A stretch of 64,000 nt of DNA. Source: Atherix ibis. Its lineage: Eukaryota > Arthropoda > Insecta > Diptera > Athericidae. The stretch covers positions 54,723,020 through 54,787,019 of the forward strand of contig OY282607.1 in the NCBI GenBank assembly GCA_958298945.1, written 5' to 3'. Positions 10,620-23,311 of this stretch are shown one piece after another. The stretch's first letter is position 1. Every line of letters starts with the position of its first letter. Under the pieces are notes generated by a model. The model saw only the letters and a program-made list of their open reading frames with translations. It searched no databases and was not told where the DNA came from. A program made the translations under genes and the position numbers.

Positions 10620-11515
10620 GTTTTATGGATGCCAGCTCAATTTTCTGACTTGATCGCATAGAATACATATGAGCGGACATGGAAAGAGCTAGAGAGTAGC
10701 AGAACTCTAAATAGTTGCTCAATTTTGGAAAGCATTGGAGTTTTCGCAGGGAGCTATTTCGCAGAAGAGGTGCACGTAATTAGTAAATACTTATTACTCA
10801 GAAATTCTCAATTATTTTAGCTAATACACAATTGTCCGTATAATAATCACACAATTTGATACTGATTTTGTATTAATTTTTCTAACTTATTAAAATTTTA
10901 ATTTTTAGTCTGAAAAATACGATTTTATTTAAAAAATCTACTATTTTTTTCGCATGCCATTATTTTTTTTCTTCTAAAATTAATAAATCTAATTTTGTAA
11001 AAAGAATATAAAATTTTAACAACTTATTTATATGTGATAAAAAAAATAGCGCCTGTTTTGAAAGTACATATTTCGAATTTATAATTAACTGAAAACTTAT
11101 TGAGTGCATTTATGAAAATATACACAAAGCAATGCTATTTTCTTGCGCGCGGATCTAAGTCCATCTACTAAAGAGGAGATTAGCTCCAAACCAAGCCAAC
11201 CTATCAAAATTGAAATTTATAGAAATGCACCAAGTGCTCTTCAAAAGGTAACAATTAAAAAAAAAAAAATTCTTCGCAATTTTAATTAATATTGCTTGTT
11301 AACTAAATAATTGCACTATTATTTAAAGTCCACACAATACAACGATCAAAATAGTAATAAACTTGCAATTAATGATCGTAAATGCGATTATAAAATCATC
11401 ATATTATGAGGGTAATTATCATTTTTCTTTTAAATATTCACATTTTAGTCGGTGTACTTAAAACCGAATTGAATAATAATTACAAGTAGATGAATTTTTA
11501 TTTGTTTGTTTGTAT
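10620..11515. other. AT-rich intergenic DNA
   Basis: No coding frame, terminal repeat or RNA structure was recognised in this stretch. Confidence 0.4.
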
Positions 11516-11810
11516 GTAAGGTCCCTAGCACATGAGCCAAGAGACATGATGCAGCGCCACAACCATGATGCCATTTGGAATTGGTCTCTGGTTAGTTGGA
11601 TGGACCAGTTATAGATGGTTAGATTTTGTAGAGCATGTTAATTTGTTTGTTTTAAAAGCTCCACGATGGAGGAAATCTTATTAGAAAAGATATATTGGAT
11701 AAGGTGATATTTTGTTGGAAGATGAGGGACAGTGATTTGGACATCACAGGAAGGGCATATGGGAAGAGGATGGTTTCTGAAACAAATTCTCAGCAGTTTC
11801 CATGGTCAAA
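11516..11810 (-). repeat. Diverged 3' relic of the RNase-H-bearing non-LTR family (copy C)
   Basis: The tract 'tgtaaggtccctagcacatg' and following cagcgcc/accatga blocks match the 3' non-coding part of copies A (about 4205-4270) and B (about 32295-32360). Divergence is high, so this is an older copy. It abuts a DD41D mariner fragment. Confidence 0.6.
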
Positions 11811-11859
11811 ATGTTGGTGAGGTAGAGTGGTTAAATCACAACTTCTTGATGGCCATTCA

Positions 11860-12200
11860 ATGAGACAATTTCTTCAATTAATCGAATCTCCAAACTTTTC
11901 TCGCAATAATTCGGTTGTTGCACGTGCTGTGTGGCACGTAGCCCCGTCTTGTTGGAACCAGATGTTGTCAAGATCAATTTCTTCCACTTTCGGCCATAAA
12001 AAGTTGGTTATCATCGATCTATACCACTCTCCATTGACGGTAACAGAAGTACGGACCGATGATTCCACCAGACCAAAAACCACACCAAACTGTCAATTTA
12101 GGTGAATGTAATGGGTGTTCATGAATAATTTGTGGATTTTCTTCGCACCAGAATCGACAGTTTTGTTCGTTGTTCTTGCGTATATCTCTCCATGATGAAA
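11860..12200 (-). pseudogene. DD41D (rosa-like) mariner transposase fragment
   Basis: The minus strand reads 'NCRFWCEENPQIIHEHPLHS', then 'LTVWCGFWSGGIIGPYF', and after a frameshift near 12040 'VTVNGEWYRSMITNFLWPKV' and 'IWFQQDGATCHTARATTELL'. This is the central catalytic part of the same family as the element at 36584-37843. The second catalytic Asp (QQDG) is present; the first-Asp region and the C-terminal third are missing. No terminal inverted repeats were found. Confidence 0.8.
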
Positions 12201-12633
12201 TTGTAAACATTACTAAATACAATGAAAAATGACAGATCATGACATATTAAAAATGGCCGAAACGTCACTTAGAAATCATCATTTATTATATGCAGTCCTT
12301 TTTAATTTGGTTTGTGAGTTTAAGGTTAAAGATGTGTTAGTGTAAAGTCTTAGGTATAGCTTACTTAAGTAAAGAGTGTTTTCGACGCCGAGTAAAAATA
12401 TCATAAGACCATTTCGCTTATTTACTTCAATTTCCATTGTCCAAATCATTAATGTACGGAAGTTGGTATGGTTTTGTAGAAGAGAGGAAGCTATATTTGG
12501 CTTGAACAGCATAAAAGGAAATATTGTATTTTGAGCACAGCTGCCTTGAATGTCTAATAGTAGCCATCGATTTGATTCCCTCCCTGACGACATTAAGAAA
12601 ATGTATTGGCTGAAAAATCGTTGAATAAGGAAA

Positions 12634-13960
12634 ATGAAACGCATTTTTCGGAGAGAACTTAACACTACATCCCCAGATTATCGTCTCTTAGAGGCACAGG
12701 TTAACTGTATATCAACAATGATACGCAATAAAGTTAACAAAAACTTTAATAAACAATTTTCTGAACGAATTTCAAAAGTACGTCCACGTCCTTTGCTGTA
12801 TTCAATATACCCTGCCGATATACCAAAAGTCGCAAAAGTACAAATGATATTATATGCAGACGACACTCTTGTTTATGGCAAAAGGAAATCAACAAAATTA
12901 GCTCTAAATTATTATGATAACTGGAACTTGTCAGTCAATCTTAATAAGTCCAATTTAATCTGTTAAATTCGTAATCCCAGCACTCGCGGACCGAGGAAAA
13001 TTGCTACAAAGAGCAAAAAGCTGCGTATTCTGATTAAAAACATAGCTATCCCCGTCTCAAATCAATTGAAATATTTAGGCATCAACTTTAACTCAATGTT
13101 TAAATTTAACCCACAAGTTCAGTTAACTTTGAAAAAAGCCAAAAGGGCTATTCATACCTTTCTATATCTACTTAGACGTCGTGAGGGGCTTAGTATAAAT
13201 ACAAAGTTACTATTTTATAAAGAACTTATTCGGCCAATTATTGGCTATGCATTTCAGATCTATTTTAATTTCTCGAAAACGTATGCCAATAAAATTCATG
13301 TTTTTGAAAGCTGAATCCTTAGGAAATGCCTTTCAAACTATCACAAAGTAGACGGTAAGCATTACTCTAACTCCTATATTTATCAGAAAAGTAATCTTAC
13401 CCCTTTTATTTCATACATGCTTGGTCTAACCAAAAACTTTCTTCAGCATTTAATAGAAGATACCAATCCACTCATTCAAGAGTCCCTAAAAAGGATTAAT
13501 ACGCAAGCCACCCAACACAGATAATCATACAATGATTACCTCTATATCTCACCAGTTATCATATCTGATTTAGCTAAATATAGTGATATTATGAACGTTC
13601 AGTTTTATAATTCCTTAACTCCCTATTTCCATCATGGTTAGCGGAAGCAACAAAACATTCGCAAAAATCTTAACCTTCTAATCCGTTCTTCCTGAACATT
13701 CCTATCCCTAATTTTTTAAGTCTAGAATTAAGTTTAGTTGTAAGCAATTAAATATATAGAATAATATTTTGTTTGAGCAAGCACATATAATTATTAAGCC
13801 ATAGTAGTAAGCAATTCATATACTTAGTCATTAAAAAACTAATTTAATATGTAAGCAAAAGATGTACAGAGCATGTCTCAGCTCTACGTTTTAAATTCTA
13901 TGTAAATATGTACAAGTAATATGGAAATAATAAATGCTCTACTTAAATGAAAAAAAAAAT
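12634..13960 (+). pseudogene. Jockey-clade non-LTR retrotransposon relic with poly-A end
   Basis: The plus strand encodes 'LLYSIYPADIPKVAKVQMIL' running into the polymerase motif YADDT at about 12852-12866, then (13066-13314) 'YLGINFNSMFKFNPQVQLTL' and 'KLLFYKELIRPIIGYAFQIY', the standard order of a jockey-type polymerase C-terminus. Upstream, 12634-12780 (YRLLEAQVNCISTMIRNKVN) is joined directly to this with the polymerase finger region deleted. Stops are at 12964 and 13312. The copy ends near 13950 in a short A run, consistent with a retrotransposed 3' end. Confidence 0.8.
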
Positions 13961-13964
13961 TAAA

Positions 13965-15750
13965 CACAGATGTTATATAGTACGGATACTACCGTCTGCA
14001 GACCAGGTTTTTTGGTTCTATATGGTCTATTTACCTGAAGTTACAGCTCTGAAAGGCAGGATTAAAGAATTCTCGTGAGTTCCAAAAGTAAACAAAGATG
14101 CCATCTAATAATGCACTCGAACAGTATTCTTCATTCTCCTTAAAAGCGATTGTACGTGTATTAAATATATGCAATTTAAGAATATAAACTATGCACTTGC
14201 ACAACATATTAATAAAGTCTGGGGAGATAGCTGATTACCTTGTCGGTAGGTCAAGTACATAAATCTACTCGTACAATATATACTCGTATTGAATAAAATC
14301 TCAGAAAACATCTAGAATTTTCATTTTGATTCGTTACGAATTCTTAGGTGCACAAATCGGTATGCGATGTCAACCAAAACTATCCGCTTACATTTAAAAA
14401 AAAATTACTAAATAACTAAATTTTTTTAAAATGTTTGCAAATTAAAATTACGAAATGTTTCTTGACCTAGAAAATACGGATACTTGTATGCACTAATAAA
14501 GTAAACACTTAAAACTAATGGAGAGTTGAGGTGATTTTTTTAATTTGTTTTTTTTTGTGTGTGCCTCCATTAAATAAATACAATTAGATATTTATGTAGG
14601 TATTTATAGAAATTTCTGCAATATAATTTTCTTCATATATACTTCGTACTTGTACTGTACATAATATTCAATTCAAACATTTTTGACATGTTAAGTCAAA
14701 TTTTAATTATAAGCATTTTTTGCACTTGATACGAAAAAGTAATAAGTTTTTTTTGTCTTTTAATAAATAATAGTAAAATCATGCCTACTAACTAACTAGT
14801 GAAAGTTTAAAATAAGTAGCGTTTTACTACGTGCGCTCGTGATAGTCTGTCCTACTATCATGATGTGCTCGTATGATAGTACTTATAAATAGTTTGTCCA
14901 ATTTAAATCACATTTTTTCAAGTTGATATATTACCAGTCATTTATTATAACAAGTTTTCTTAATGTTTCGAAAGAAAAAGTTATTATTTTTTAGTATTTA
15001 TTATACTGCAAAAAAAAAGAAAAAGAAATTGCCAAATTTGTAAAATGACTACTTTCCACTGCCTTAACATAGTTTCTCACTTGTAGTCATATTTTACGGG
15101 TATGTCGATGGTATGCTTAAAGCTTGGAGATATTTTAAAGTATCTATCACCTTTTGTCCTTAAAATGTGTGCACGTTTTTGTATAATGTAAAAATATAAA
15201 ATTATCAGCTAACAAGCTTTGCAAGTAAGGTTTTTTTTAAATTCAAATATTACTTAAATAATAAAAAATATTTATATTAATATAACTGAACAAATTAATA
15301 ATTAGTTTTTTTGACTTGCTCGTCAAGCGGTTATTTGTAAATATGAAAATGATTTATTTTGAAAAGATTTTTTAAAACGATTATCAGAAATGTCATATTT
15401 TTTTTCATAAAAAATATTTTATTTAAAAAAAGCTAGGTACTTGGATGATAAGTATGAGTATGTGTATATTTTTTTATAATAAAAGTTTCAAATTGAGCCA
15501 ATTTATTTGTTTGTTCATTTTTAGTAATATTTGTACTGATTTGTAAATTCTAACTGAAATTTTCAACTAAAGAGCACCCGGGCTATTTTTTACTAGGTAA
15601 ATTCGAACATAAAACCACTGTGAATTGAAAGCAGATATTCTATTGGCTTGTTGGAAAATGCATGATGCACTTTCGTAACAGATGGCTTTTTTCATTTTTG
15701 GAAGTACTAAAGTTATTCGCATCTATATTATTGTTATGTCATTTAACAAC
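13965..15750. other. AT-rich intergenic DNA
   Basis: No coding frame or transposon end was recognised. A short imperfect inverted repeat around 14840-14885 ('ctatcatgatgtgctcgta' region) was noted. Confidence 0.4.
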
Positions 15751-15769
15751 TGATAATTAAAGTATACTT

Positions 15770-16340
15770 TTTGTTGTTGTTTACAACAATGTGGCGTGAA
15801 AACGGTCTTGGTCCCGGCGTGCTGGATGATCCACTTCAAACGACAACGCAAGCGGACATTCATCAAAGGAAGATTATGTATGGTGGGATTTTGAAGGTAT
15901 CCAATTTTTTGAGCTTCTACCAAACAACCAAACAATTTATTCAAATGTGTACTGTCGGCAATTGAACAGTTTGAACGAAAATATCCGGAGCTTTTTAATC
16001 GTAAAGGAGTTGTGTTCCATCACGACAACGCAAGATGACACACACGTTCGATCACCCGTTAAGAAATATTTGAGTTTGAATGGGATGTGTTGCCATTCCC
16101 ACCATACTCGCCTAACCTTGGACCGCCAGTCTTCCACTTGCTTCGCTCTCTGCAAAACTCCTTGCGTGGTATGGCGTTTAATTCAGATGACACTGTCAAT
16201 CAGCACCTTGTTCAGTTTTTCGCTAATAACAAGGAATTATGAAGCTCGCTGGAAGATGGCAAAAGGTTCTCGAACAAGAAATTATGAAGCTTGCTGAAAG
16301 ATGGCAAAAAGTTCTCGAACAAAATGGATAATATATCGTT
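15770..16340 (+). pseudogene. Mauritiana-type mariner transposase relic
   Basis: In shifting plus-strand frames this reads 'GVLDDPLQTTTQADIHQRKI', 'FFELLPNNQTIYSNVYCRQL', 'FHHDNAR' (second catalytic Asp), 'YSPNLGP' (the SPDLAPSD motif with the third catalytic Asp lost), 'LLRSLQNSLRGMAFNSDDTV' and finally 'LAERWQKVLEQNG'. This is the C-terminal half of a mariner transposase with several frameshifts. The N-terminal half and both terminal repeats were not found. Confidence 0.8.
16233..16320. repeat. 44-bp tandem duplication in the mariner relic
   Basis: Two adjacent copies of a unit containing 'aattatgaagct' and 'gatggcaaaa...gttctcgaac' (about 16233-16276 and 16277-16320), with about four mismatches. 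It duplicates the transposase segment 'MKLAERWQKVLEQ'. Confidence 0.85.
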
Positions 16341-16946
16341 ATTGATCTTCGTTATTTATTTAAATAAATATACTTCTTATTAAAACATAGACAAAATGCG
16401 TTATGATAACCTAATAGTAACACTAAGTCAGGACAAATTAGAGCACATTAGGGTAAATTGTTTTATTTGACTAGGAGAATACTATAAAGGACTAAATTAT
16501 TGTTCTTTATCATTAATGTCACAACAATCGGATATATGGAACTAGGTTTTTGGCAACAACAAAACAAAAAATCTGGGCTACATATGTATGTCTTTTTAAG
16601 TATTTCTTATCTTACTTTGGAAAAAAAATTAAATGCTTGTAAAAAGTTGTTAAAGGTTAGTTTATTTCTTTTTCCACTCCTGTTAACACAATTAGTTGTA
16701 GAGCCACATCAAAACCAGCCGTCCCAATCTATGCAGGAATCAGCATAGGTTGTTGAACAAAACATTGGATAGGGTATAATGAATCTGCTACAGTCATAAA
16801 TATTCTGTAGGATGAACTTAATTATAGGATTGCAAGAGCCTGTAAATACTAAAAATGACGATTGAAAAGGGTTCGACGCAAGATAATATTTCCTGGATTT
16901 TTTCACTAGATTAGATTATTTGGAGATCGGATTATCTGATTGACTA

Positions 16947-17590
16947 GTGCACCAAAAAGCTCGGGTCACTAAACTGGCAAACATCACTCCAATCTTATCT
17001 ATAAGTCTTCATTTCATAGATGTATATAGGAACGCAAAAAATCTTGGGCTACACATTAACGAAGGTAAAACTACCAAATGCGTGGTAGAAGTATGGGCGT
17101 CGAAGATAGGACCAACTAGCACAGATCGCACACAGATAGAAGACTATAGCTTCGAAAAAGTTTGATTGTTCTTCTATCTAAAGTCAAGAGTCGCAGCTAA
17201 TAACAATATGGAGTACTTAAGACCATGCACGGCTGTTGGCAGAATAAATCTAAATTAATATCCTCGAAAATTCTAACCATAATATCGAAGCTACTATTGT
17301 ATTCAACATTTGTCATGGCAGTCCTCATGTTTTCTTCGGAAACTTCGGTCCTTAGTAAAAAAATATTGCGAAATTGTAGTCTAGTTCGATAGGAAAATGA
17401 TTGAAAACGTGCTCAATAGGGTGCAGTAGGCTGTATTTTTAATTCCGACGAATGAGGAAGATACTGTATTCAATGGAGCAATGCCGTAGCTAGAGCAGCA
17501 TGTCAAAAATATGCTGAGATTGTCGAACTGAAAGTTTTTAGCTTCAACGGGCCAAAGCCGGACATCTGCTTGTTACGCCATTGAAGATAA
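16947..17590 (+). pseudogene. Non-LTR reverse transcriptase relic
   Basis: The plus strand reads 'NLGLHINEGKTTKCVVEVWA' followed by 'QIEDYSFEKV', the polymerase segment after the catalytic motif (GLxINxxKTK). The same segment occurs inverted at 2085-2203. Downstream, 17220-17330 matches in reverse complement the relics at 27410-27500 and 38260-38350 (tract 'attctaaccataatatcgaa'). Frames are broken throughout. Confidence 0.65.
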
Positions 17591-17599
17591 TGACAAGAA

Positions 17600-19380
17600 T
17601 ATCACTTTTTTTTGTTTTGAAGATGAATTATTACAAGTTGAATGATTTTGTGAGCTGACGCATATAAAAAGTTACAAGAAGCAAAAAAAACTTAAAAAAA
17701 TCAGTAACAACAATAAGAGTATATAAATGTTTAAAATAACTTATTGAAAAAGCTCATCATCAATCGAGATATTTATTTTTTTTCAATATAAATATGGGAA
17801 AAACCGGACAAGGACACAACTCAAAAACCTGGATTATGACATGCAAATATTAAATTTTTTCTACTCTCGAAAAAGGATAAAAAATCTTAGCAATCATTCG
17901 AGTAATAATATTTATAAATATTTTATCGATAGTATAAACGCTTCAATCAATGCTTTTGTATTTCTTGTCAAATAATCTTTAATTAATTTCACACAAAAAA
18001 TGATATTATCCATTTGATCAAAACAGAAAGTGTTCTTTAGATTAGAAAAATAATTTTTAGCACGGTTTTTAAATTTATTTGTAAATAATAAATTAAGTTT
18101 TAATTGAATTCTTTTTAAGCAAATTTTTTCAAATGAAAGGTTCTATTTAAATAGCAATAAATATCATCATTTGAAGAGTTTTTGTACGTTTCAGCTTTAT
18201 GTATAAATTGGTCAGTTGAGAAGGGTTCCTAAACTATAAAACTTACGTAACTTTAATAAAATAAATATTACTAATCATTAAATTAAAATAAACACTATAA
18301 AGCAAAATAAATAAAAATAATCTTGTAAATTTAGTTGTAAAAATTAAGGTGCAAATGATTAAATAATACTAGTGCTAATAATGGCGACAATGAGTCGGAC
18401 ATTTTTCCCATATAATTGTAAATAAAATCGCATTTCATTGTAAATAATAATAGTATGGGCAATTCGAGTGCTAGGGACGGCGTACATTATCTCTAACCGA
18501 AACTAATGGTATTGGAATAAAAATATTGAATAATGTTCTGACGCTGTTTGCATTTTTATCAATAATAAATAGTCATAACTACAGTACAACGCCAACAAAA
18601 CTTCACACTATTTTGTCTACAGCATTTTAAACAATTGCTTATGTGTGTGTCAACAATAATCAAGCCGTAAGATCTACAAGAAACAAAAACCTTTTGTAGA
18701 TGAGAAATTTTCCAGTGATTCAAAATTAAAAGTTGATGATTATTCGTTTTTATGTTAAGACGAACTTAAACTAACAAACTCACGCAGTCATGATTTAGTT
18801 TAACACCTTAACTTGCTAAATTTTCTGTAAAACCTGATCTAGACAATCTTGAATCGTTGCGTTTCTTTGTTTATTTTCACTCGATGCGAAAATGTTAAGT
18901 TTCACTTTGAAGCTCCAACAGAAAATTCTAAGGCAATAAAAGTAACTCATTCGTGTATTAATTACGTAATAACTTACAACAAAACCAATTCATGCATCGT
19001 TGAATCCCCCCCCCCCTTATTTACTTAGATTAATTTTCCATGTATTCCTTGTCATTTAATAAAATTTTCAATGTTATCACGAAAATCTTGAATACCTTTC
19101 ATAGTCAAGGATATTAGGTTATTACAAGGTGACGATTAAAGTAATGAAAATTTTCCAATGTAAAATAATTAACTCGATACTAATTTGATAATTTTATCAT
19201 AATTAAAGTAAGAAAAAACATGCGCAAAAAATTATAGAAATTATCGTGACTAAACGAAAGAAAATTAATTTTTTTAAAGCTTACTTAGAAAAGTTAAAAA
19301 GGAAAGACCAACATTATTTAAGGTAACATAGGAATTTTTGTTTGTTACTTTGATATTGCGTAAAGGGTGAAGTAAGCATA
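17600..19380. other. AT-rich intergenic DNA
   Basis: No gene or repeat family was recognised. A run of about 13 C lies near 19003-19016. Confidence 0.4.
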
Positions 19381-19383
19381 GTC

Positions 19384-19502
19384 ACTGCAGTTAAAGTCTA
19401 CCTGAATCCCACCGCTTTCCGGTCGATTACCGAACTTAAGCAGGAGTGGGCACGGTTTAGTACTTAGATGGATGACCGTTTGGGAACACTGTCTATCGCA
19501 GT
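19384..19502 (+). rRNA. 5S rRNA-like sequence (divergent copy or 5S-derived pseudogene)
   Basis: The 119 bp align with eukaryotic 5S rRNA: 'ccggtcgattaccgaactta' then 'aagcagg', and 'agtacttagatgg' then 'gaccgtttgggaacac', matching the helix III, box A and box C regions. Paired segments remain complementary: ends ACTGC/GCAGT, helix II CCTG/CAGG, and helix IV ACGGT/ACCGT. The outer bases differ from the Drosophila 5S sequence but still pair. There is no T run directly downstream; the first TTTT is about 65 bp away. Alternatives are a 5S pseudogene or the head of a 5S-derived SINE. Confidence 0.65.
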
Positions 19503-20195
19503 ATTATAAATAATCGTCAAATGGCCCTTAGTGTTGTGGTGTTTAGAATGCACACTTCAGTAATAATTTTACTTCAAATGATAATAAATACAAAATTGGA
19601 GAGGACAATTAATTATTGAGTGACAATAGTGTCTGTACTCGTATTTGAACGTTGGCTACAATATTTCGATACTTCCTTTATTTAATCTAATATTTTCTTC
19701 TTAATTAATTAAAATATATAGTAACAAGATTTCGGTCATAGTATTCATTAATATGGAAGGTATAGGAGTCTAAATTGTTCCTGTTCGCGTGTACATGTAA
19801 TCATACGATTAGTTAGAAATTTGATACTCTAATAATTCGCCAGATCATTAAGGTTAAAGTCACCGGTTGGGAGTTTATAGGGAAGCATGAAGGCGATTAG
19901 TGTAATTGGAAATATGACAGTTTTAAACGAAGGCATTGTATTTGACGAGAGAGGATGGTTAACGATAAAGATACAAATTTACGATCGTTTACTTTTTTTT
20001 AGATTTTAAGCTCCAGCACGAAACCAGACACTTCCACATCAACAGCTGAAAAACATTAACCGACCATTTCGGATTTGTCTCAGATGCAATAAGAACTTAA
20101 AGGGAGAAGTGAAAATAAAAGTTTTTTTTAATAAGACCCTTGATATAACTCCTTACTGCTATTTACATGAAGAGGACTCAATTTAAAGTAAAGGC
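19503..20195. other. AT-rich intergenic DNA after the 5S-like sequence
   Basis: No coding or repeat feature was recognised. Confidence 0.35.
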
Positions 20196-20199
20196 ACAC

Positions 20200-20460
20200 T
20201 TCTTAGGTTGTGTTTAATACGTTTAAAAGAAACCATATTTGCGATGGTCAATATTTTCAGTTAAAATCCATTGCATATGTCTTAATGCGAACCTTACAAA
20301 ATTACCATGCACCGATTCAATACGCCTTATATATGGAGAATAATAAGGTGACAAAACCGCATATGGATATTCTAGAATAGGTCTCACAATAGAATAATAT
20401 AAGTGAGTCGATATATGTAAAGTAGAAATATTTCACGTCTTACAAATACTAAAATTAAGA
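20200..20460 (-). pseudogene. Non-LTR retrotransposon C-terminal fragment
   Basis: In broken minus-strand frames it reads like 'SIVRPILEY...SPYY' followed by 'IRRIESVHGNFVRFALRHMQW', the region after the polymerase domain of jockey-like elements. It resembles the better preserved relic at about 29250-29390. Heavily eroded. Confidence 0.5.
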
Positions 20461-20529
20461 TACTGTAGTTGAAATGGGAGGAAAATTATACGTACTTTCT
20501 TTTTGTCATGTTTAACCTTAGATTAAAGT

Positions 20530-21810
20530 ATACCTGGATAGGCCCGTACGTCAGATTTTCGTATATGTATACGCATTTTTCTGGCTTATTTATTGCAGAA
20601 GCGGCGAGAAAACGTAACGCTTGCATACTTTTGTGTAGATTTTTTTATGTAGACATTATACCAACTGACATCTAGTTTTCGTAATAGAAATTTATTGAAT
20701 TCCAAAAGCATAATTTATGTTTACTTTAATTTACTTATTGGAAACAAAAATACGATTTAAACACAACGACAGGCAATGTTTATTTTTGGTACAATCAAAT
20801 ATAGAAGCGCCTCAATTTTGTAGACTTTCGGAGAGTTTTAAAACACGTCATTCTCCATGAAAGTGATAGCATAGCGAAATGCTTGCATACTTGTGTTGAT
20901 TATCAAGTTTTTATTTTGGCACTTATCGGAAAGTGTAGTTTTTATGTTTTTTGAAGTATTTACGAAAAAGTAAGTATTTATATAAATAGTTATATTGTCT
21001 GATAACATTTAATAGGAAGTTTTGAATTCATAAAGTGAATTATTTTGCTGGTAATTCAACGGAATGAGGAAGCCGGGAATTTCTTTTTTTCGGTAATTTG
21101 ACATCTTCATTTTTACTAGAGAAATTAACAAAAATTTAGTTTACAATGTGTTTAATTGGTTTTTAGTGATTTGTTTTGTTCAAAAAGTTAAAAAGTGAAA
21201 TGTAAACAAATGTGATGTTGACAGTTCAATGTTTACCAGAAAAAAGTTCAGTGCGGTCGTACGTAAAATATGTGTCAGAAAATTTAAGGGGAAATTAAGT
21301 GCAAATGGGTTAAATAAATATTTTTAGTGACCATGATTATTTATTTAACCTATCTGCAGTTAATAAATATAGTGAAAGAGGCCTTATTATTTTAAGCTAG
21401 GCAATTCATTGCATTGTGGAGACTGTCTTTTTGCTTTAGAAGGAGAATTAACAGCAAACAGTTTGATAGCTTACAAGTCCTTTGGCTTCCCTTTTGATAG
21501 TGTTGTGAAAATTTGTCCGAGAAACAATTCCGAAAAGTGCCGAGAAACAATTCCGACAGCAGGTTCTGCATTTAAATTAAATTAAAAAAATAAATTTATT
21601 ACTTGGTTTTTAATTTAGTTTAAATGCACATGCCTATTTAAATTACCATTTCAATTCACAAACACACATTTATATTATAATGAATCTTTCAATATCTATA
21701 AATGATTGTTTAACATTTTAATTTATATTAACTAAGTTGCGGTGTGGTTTTAATTTAAAAAAAAATTACATTTTCTCATAAAAAATCTATTTGTTTACGT
21801 ATAAATGACA
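20530..21810 (+). mobile_element. THAP/P-like DNA transposon, internally deleted copy 1
   Basis: Bases 20540-21270 match 39240-40020, the left part of copy 2 (tract 'gtcagattttcgtatat', then 'gacatctagttttcgtaata'). At about 21290 the copy jumps to sequence matching the C-terminal transposase region of copy 2 (40760-41040). The minimal coding left (about 21390-21500) is like 'LHCGDCLFALEGELTANSLI'. The THAP domain present in copy 2 is absent, so this looks like a non-autonomous deletion derivative. Ends are approximate. Confidence 0.65.
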
Positions 21811-21814
21811 TCAC

Positions 21815-22010
21815 ATATGAAAATGGTTTTAAATAAACCGCTTCAATCGCATACTGAAGTTTAAAATTGGCCCCCACTGATTTACGCCGTTTCTGTTTTT
21901 TTTTGCATGTGTGTGCGTTCTATGAATGCATTGCCAACAAAATTCAGCCACAATTTTTTTGTAGAGGTCTATCCAGTTCTTTTATAATCCAAGCGCTTAA
22001 CACCCAATTT
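21815..22010 (+). repeat. Dispersed repeat shared with 49588-49760
   Basis: About 190 bp matching 49588-49760: 'atgaaaatggttttaaa', 'gcccccactgatttacgccg' and 'tagaggtctatccagttctt'. It immediately follows THAP/P-like copy 1, so it could be that element's terminal region; the 49.6 kb copy has no such neighbour. No coding potential. Confidence 0.75.
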
Positions 22011-23305
22011 GGTAAGGGGCTGCACTTGTTTTATGTTAGTTCTTACGAAATCATAATCATAAAAACGAGCAGTGAGACTTCTCTATTCGGCAAATCTATC
22101 ACGCAGGCTTTCGATTTGGATTTGAAGATTTTCAAAAACTGTTAGGCTTTTATGCTAGATGCAAGTTAGGCCAATGTCATCTGTAGATGTAACAAAGAAG
22201 GCGTTAGGAGAGGTTGTAGAGGATGAAACCAAGTGTACTGACTTGTTTTATATGAATATATTCGCGAGTTTGTTATATTCGAATATTTATAAATACTGGT
22301 TTCTGATTTAAGTTTTAGGGAAAAAAATGGAAGAAAGGACTCTCTTGAGCAGCCAGCGCGAAATCTGCTGCCAAAATCGAGCATGGCTTAGCAAATATCT
22401 CAAAATACATCAGAACAATGAAAATTAAATGGACGCCCCATGACACTGCTTGATTATGGAGTGTTCGAAGCAGAAACCACATTGATTATTGGTTATTAAA
22501 TTTGAAAATTCGAGTACAACTTGTAAGAAGTGGAGGAATACTTTTTTAAGATTTTTTACAAGATCCAAAGTAGACATACGTCTGTAAAAAGTTTGATAGT
22601 TTTTGTTTTAACGGGCTTAAGGATCATTTTAATACTCGTACTTGCGAAATTCCAGAAGTTTGTACAATGTACGCATGAAGACTCTCATTGACATAGGATG
22701 TTTTTTACGTATATTGAAAATTTAATTTCTTAATTTCAATAATATTGTGTTCTTTGTTGTAGAATAATTTTGGTGTAAGTTTGGACCACATAGTTTAAAA
22801 CGTTTTGGCATCTTCGTAAAGCTTTTAATGTTATAAGAAATAAGCCTTATTAGATTCGGTATGCAATTCTATTTAGACAAACGGATTATCATACTGTCGC
22901 TTACAAATTTCATTTTTAAATCGGTTCAAATAATACATACTTTTGGAAAATCAGAATATGATAATTTGTTAAACACATATTTTTTTTATTTTGCAAAAGT
23001 GTCCATTAGTGTTCATTTAAAACTCACTATATTGTGGCTATTTCTATTTATGACCGTTTCAATTGTTCATATTTAAATCCATTGGTCAGATTGAAATATG
23101 GGCTAGTCATGGGAAGATAAATATTACTACGATGGATTAGTAAAAGTTGTCATCTCACAGCTTTTTTTTTATAATGACTCCGTAATATTTTTGTCTCCTT
23201 TGGGGCAGTAGATATATGACGTTAAAGTGCTTAAAGCATAATTGCGGAAACTAACCATCAAAAGTTAATCTTTAGAAGTAAAAATTTAAAGCTATTTGAA
23301 TTTTC
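22011..23305. other. Intergenic, no recognised gene
   Basis: The open frames in this stretch show no family motif. AT-rich. Confidence 0.4.
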
Positions 23306-23311
23306 AAAATA

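Noticed and set aside
11827..12105. 92-codon plus-strand open frame
   Set aside because: The minus strand in the same place encodes DD41D transposase motifs; the plus frame has none.
20469..20675. 68-codon open frame at the start of the THAP/P-like copy
   Set aside because: It lies in the non-coding left end shared with 35866 and 39230, where the frame is not conserved.
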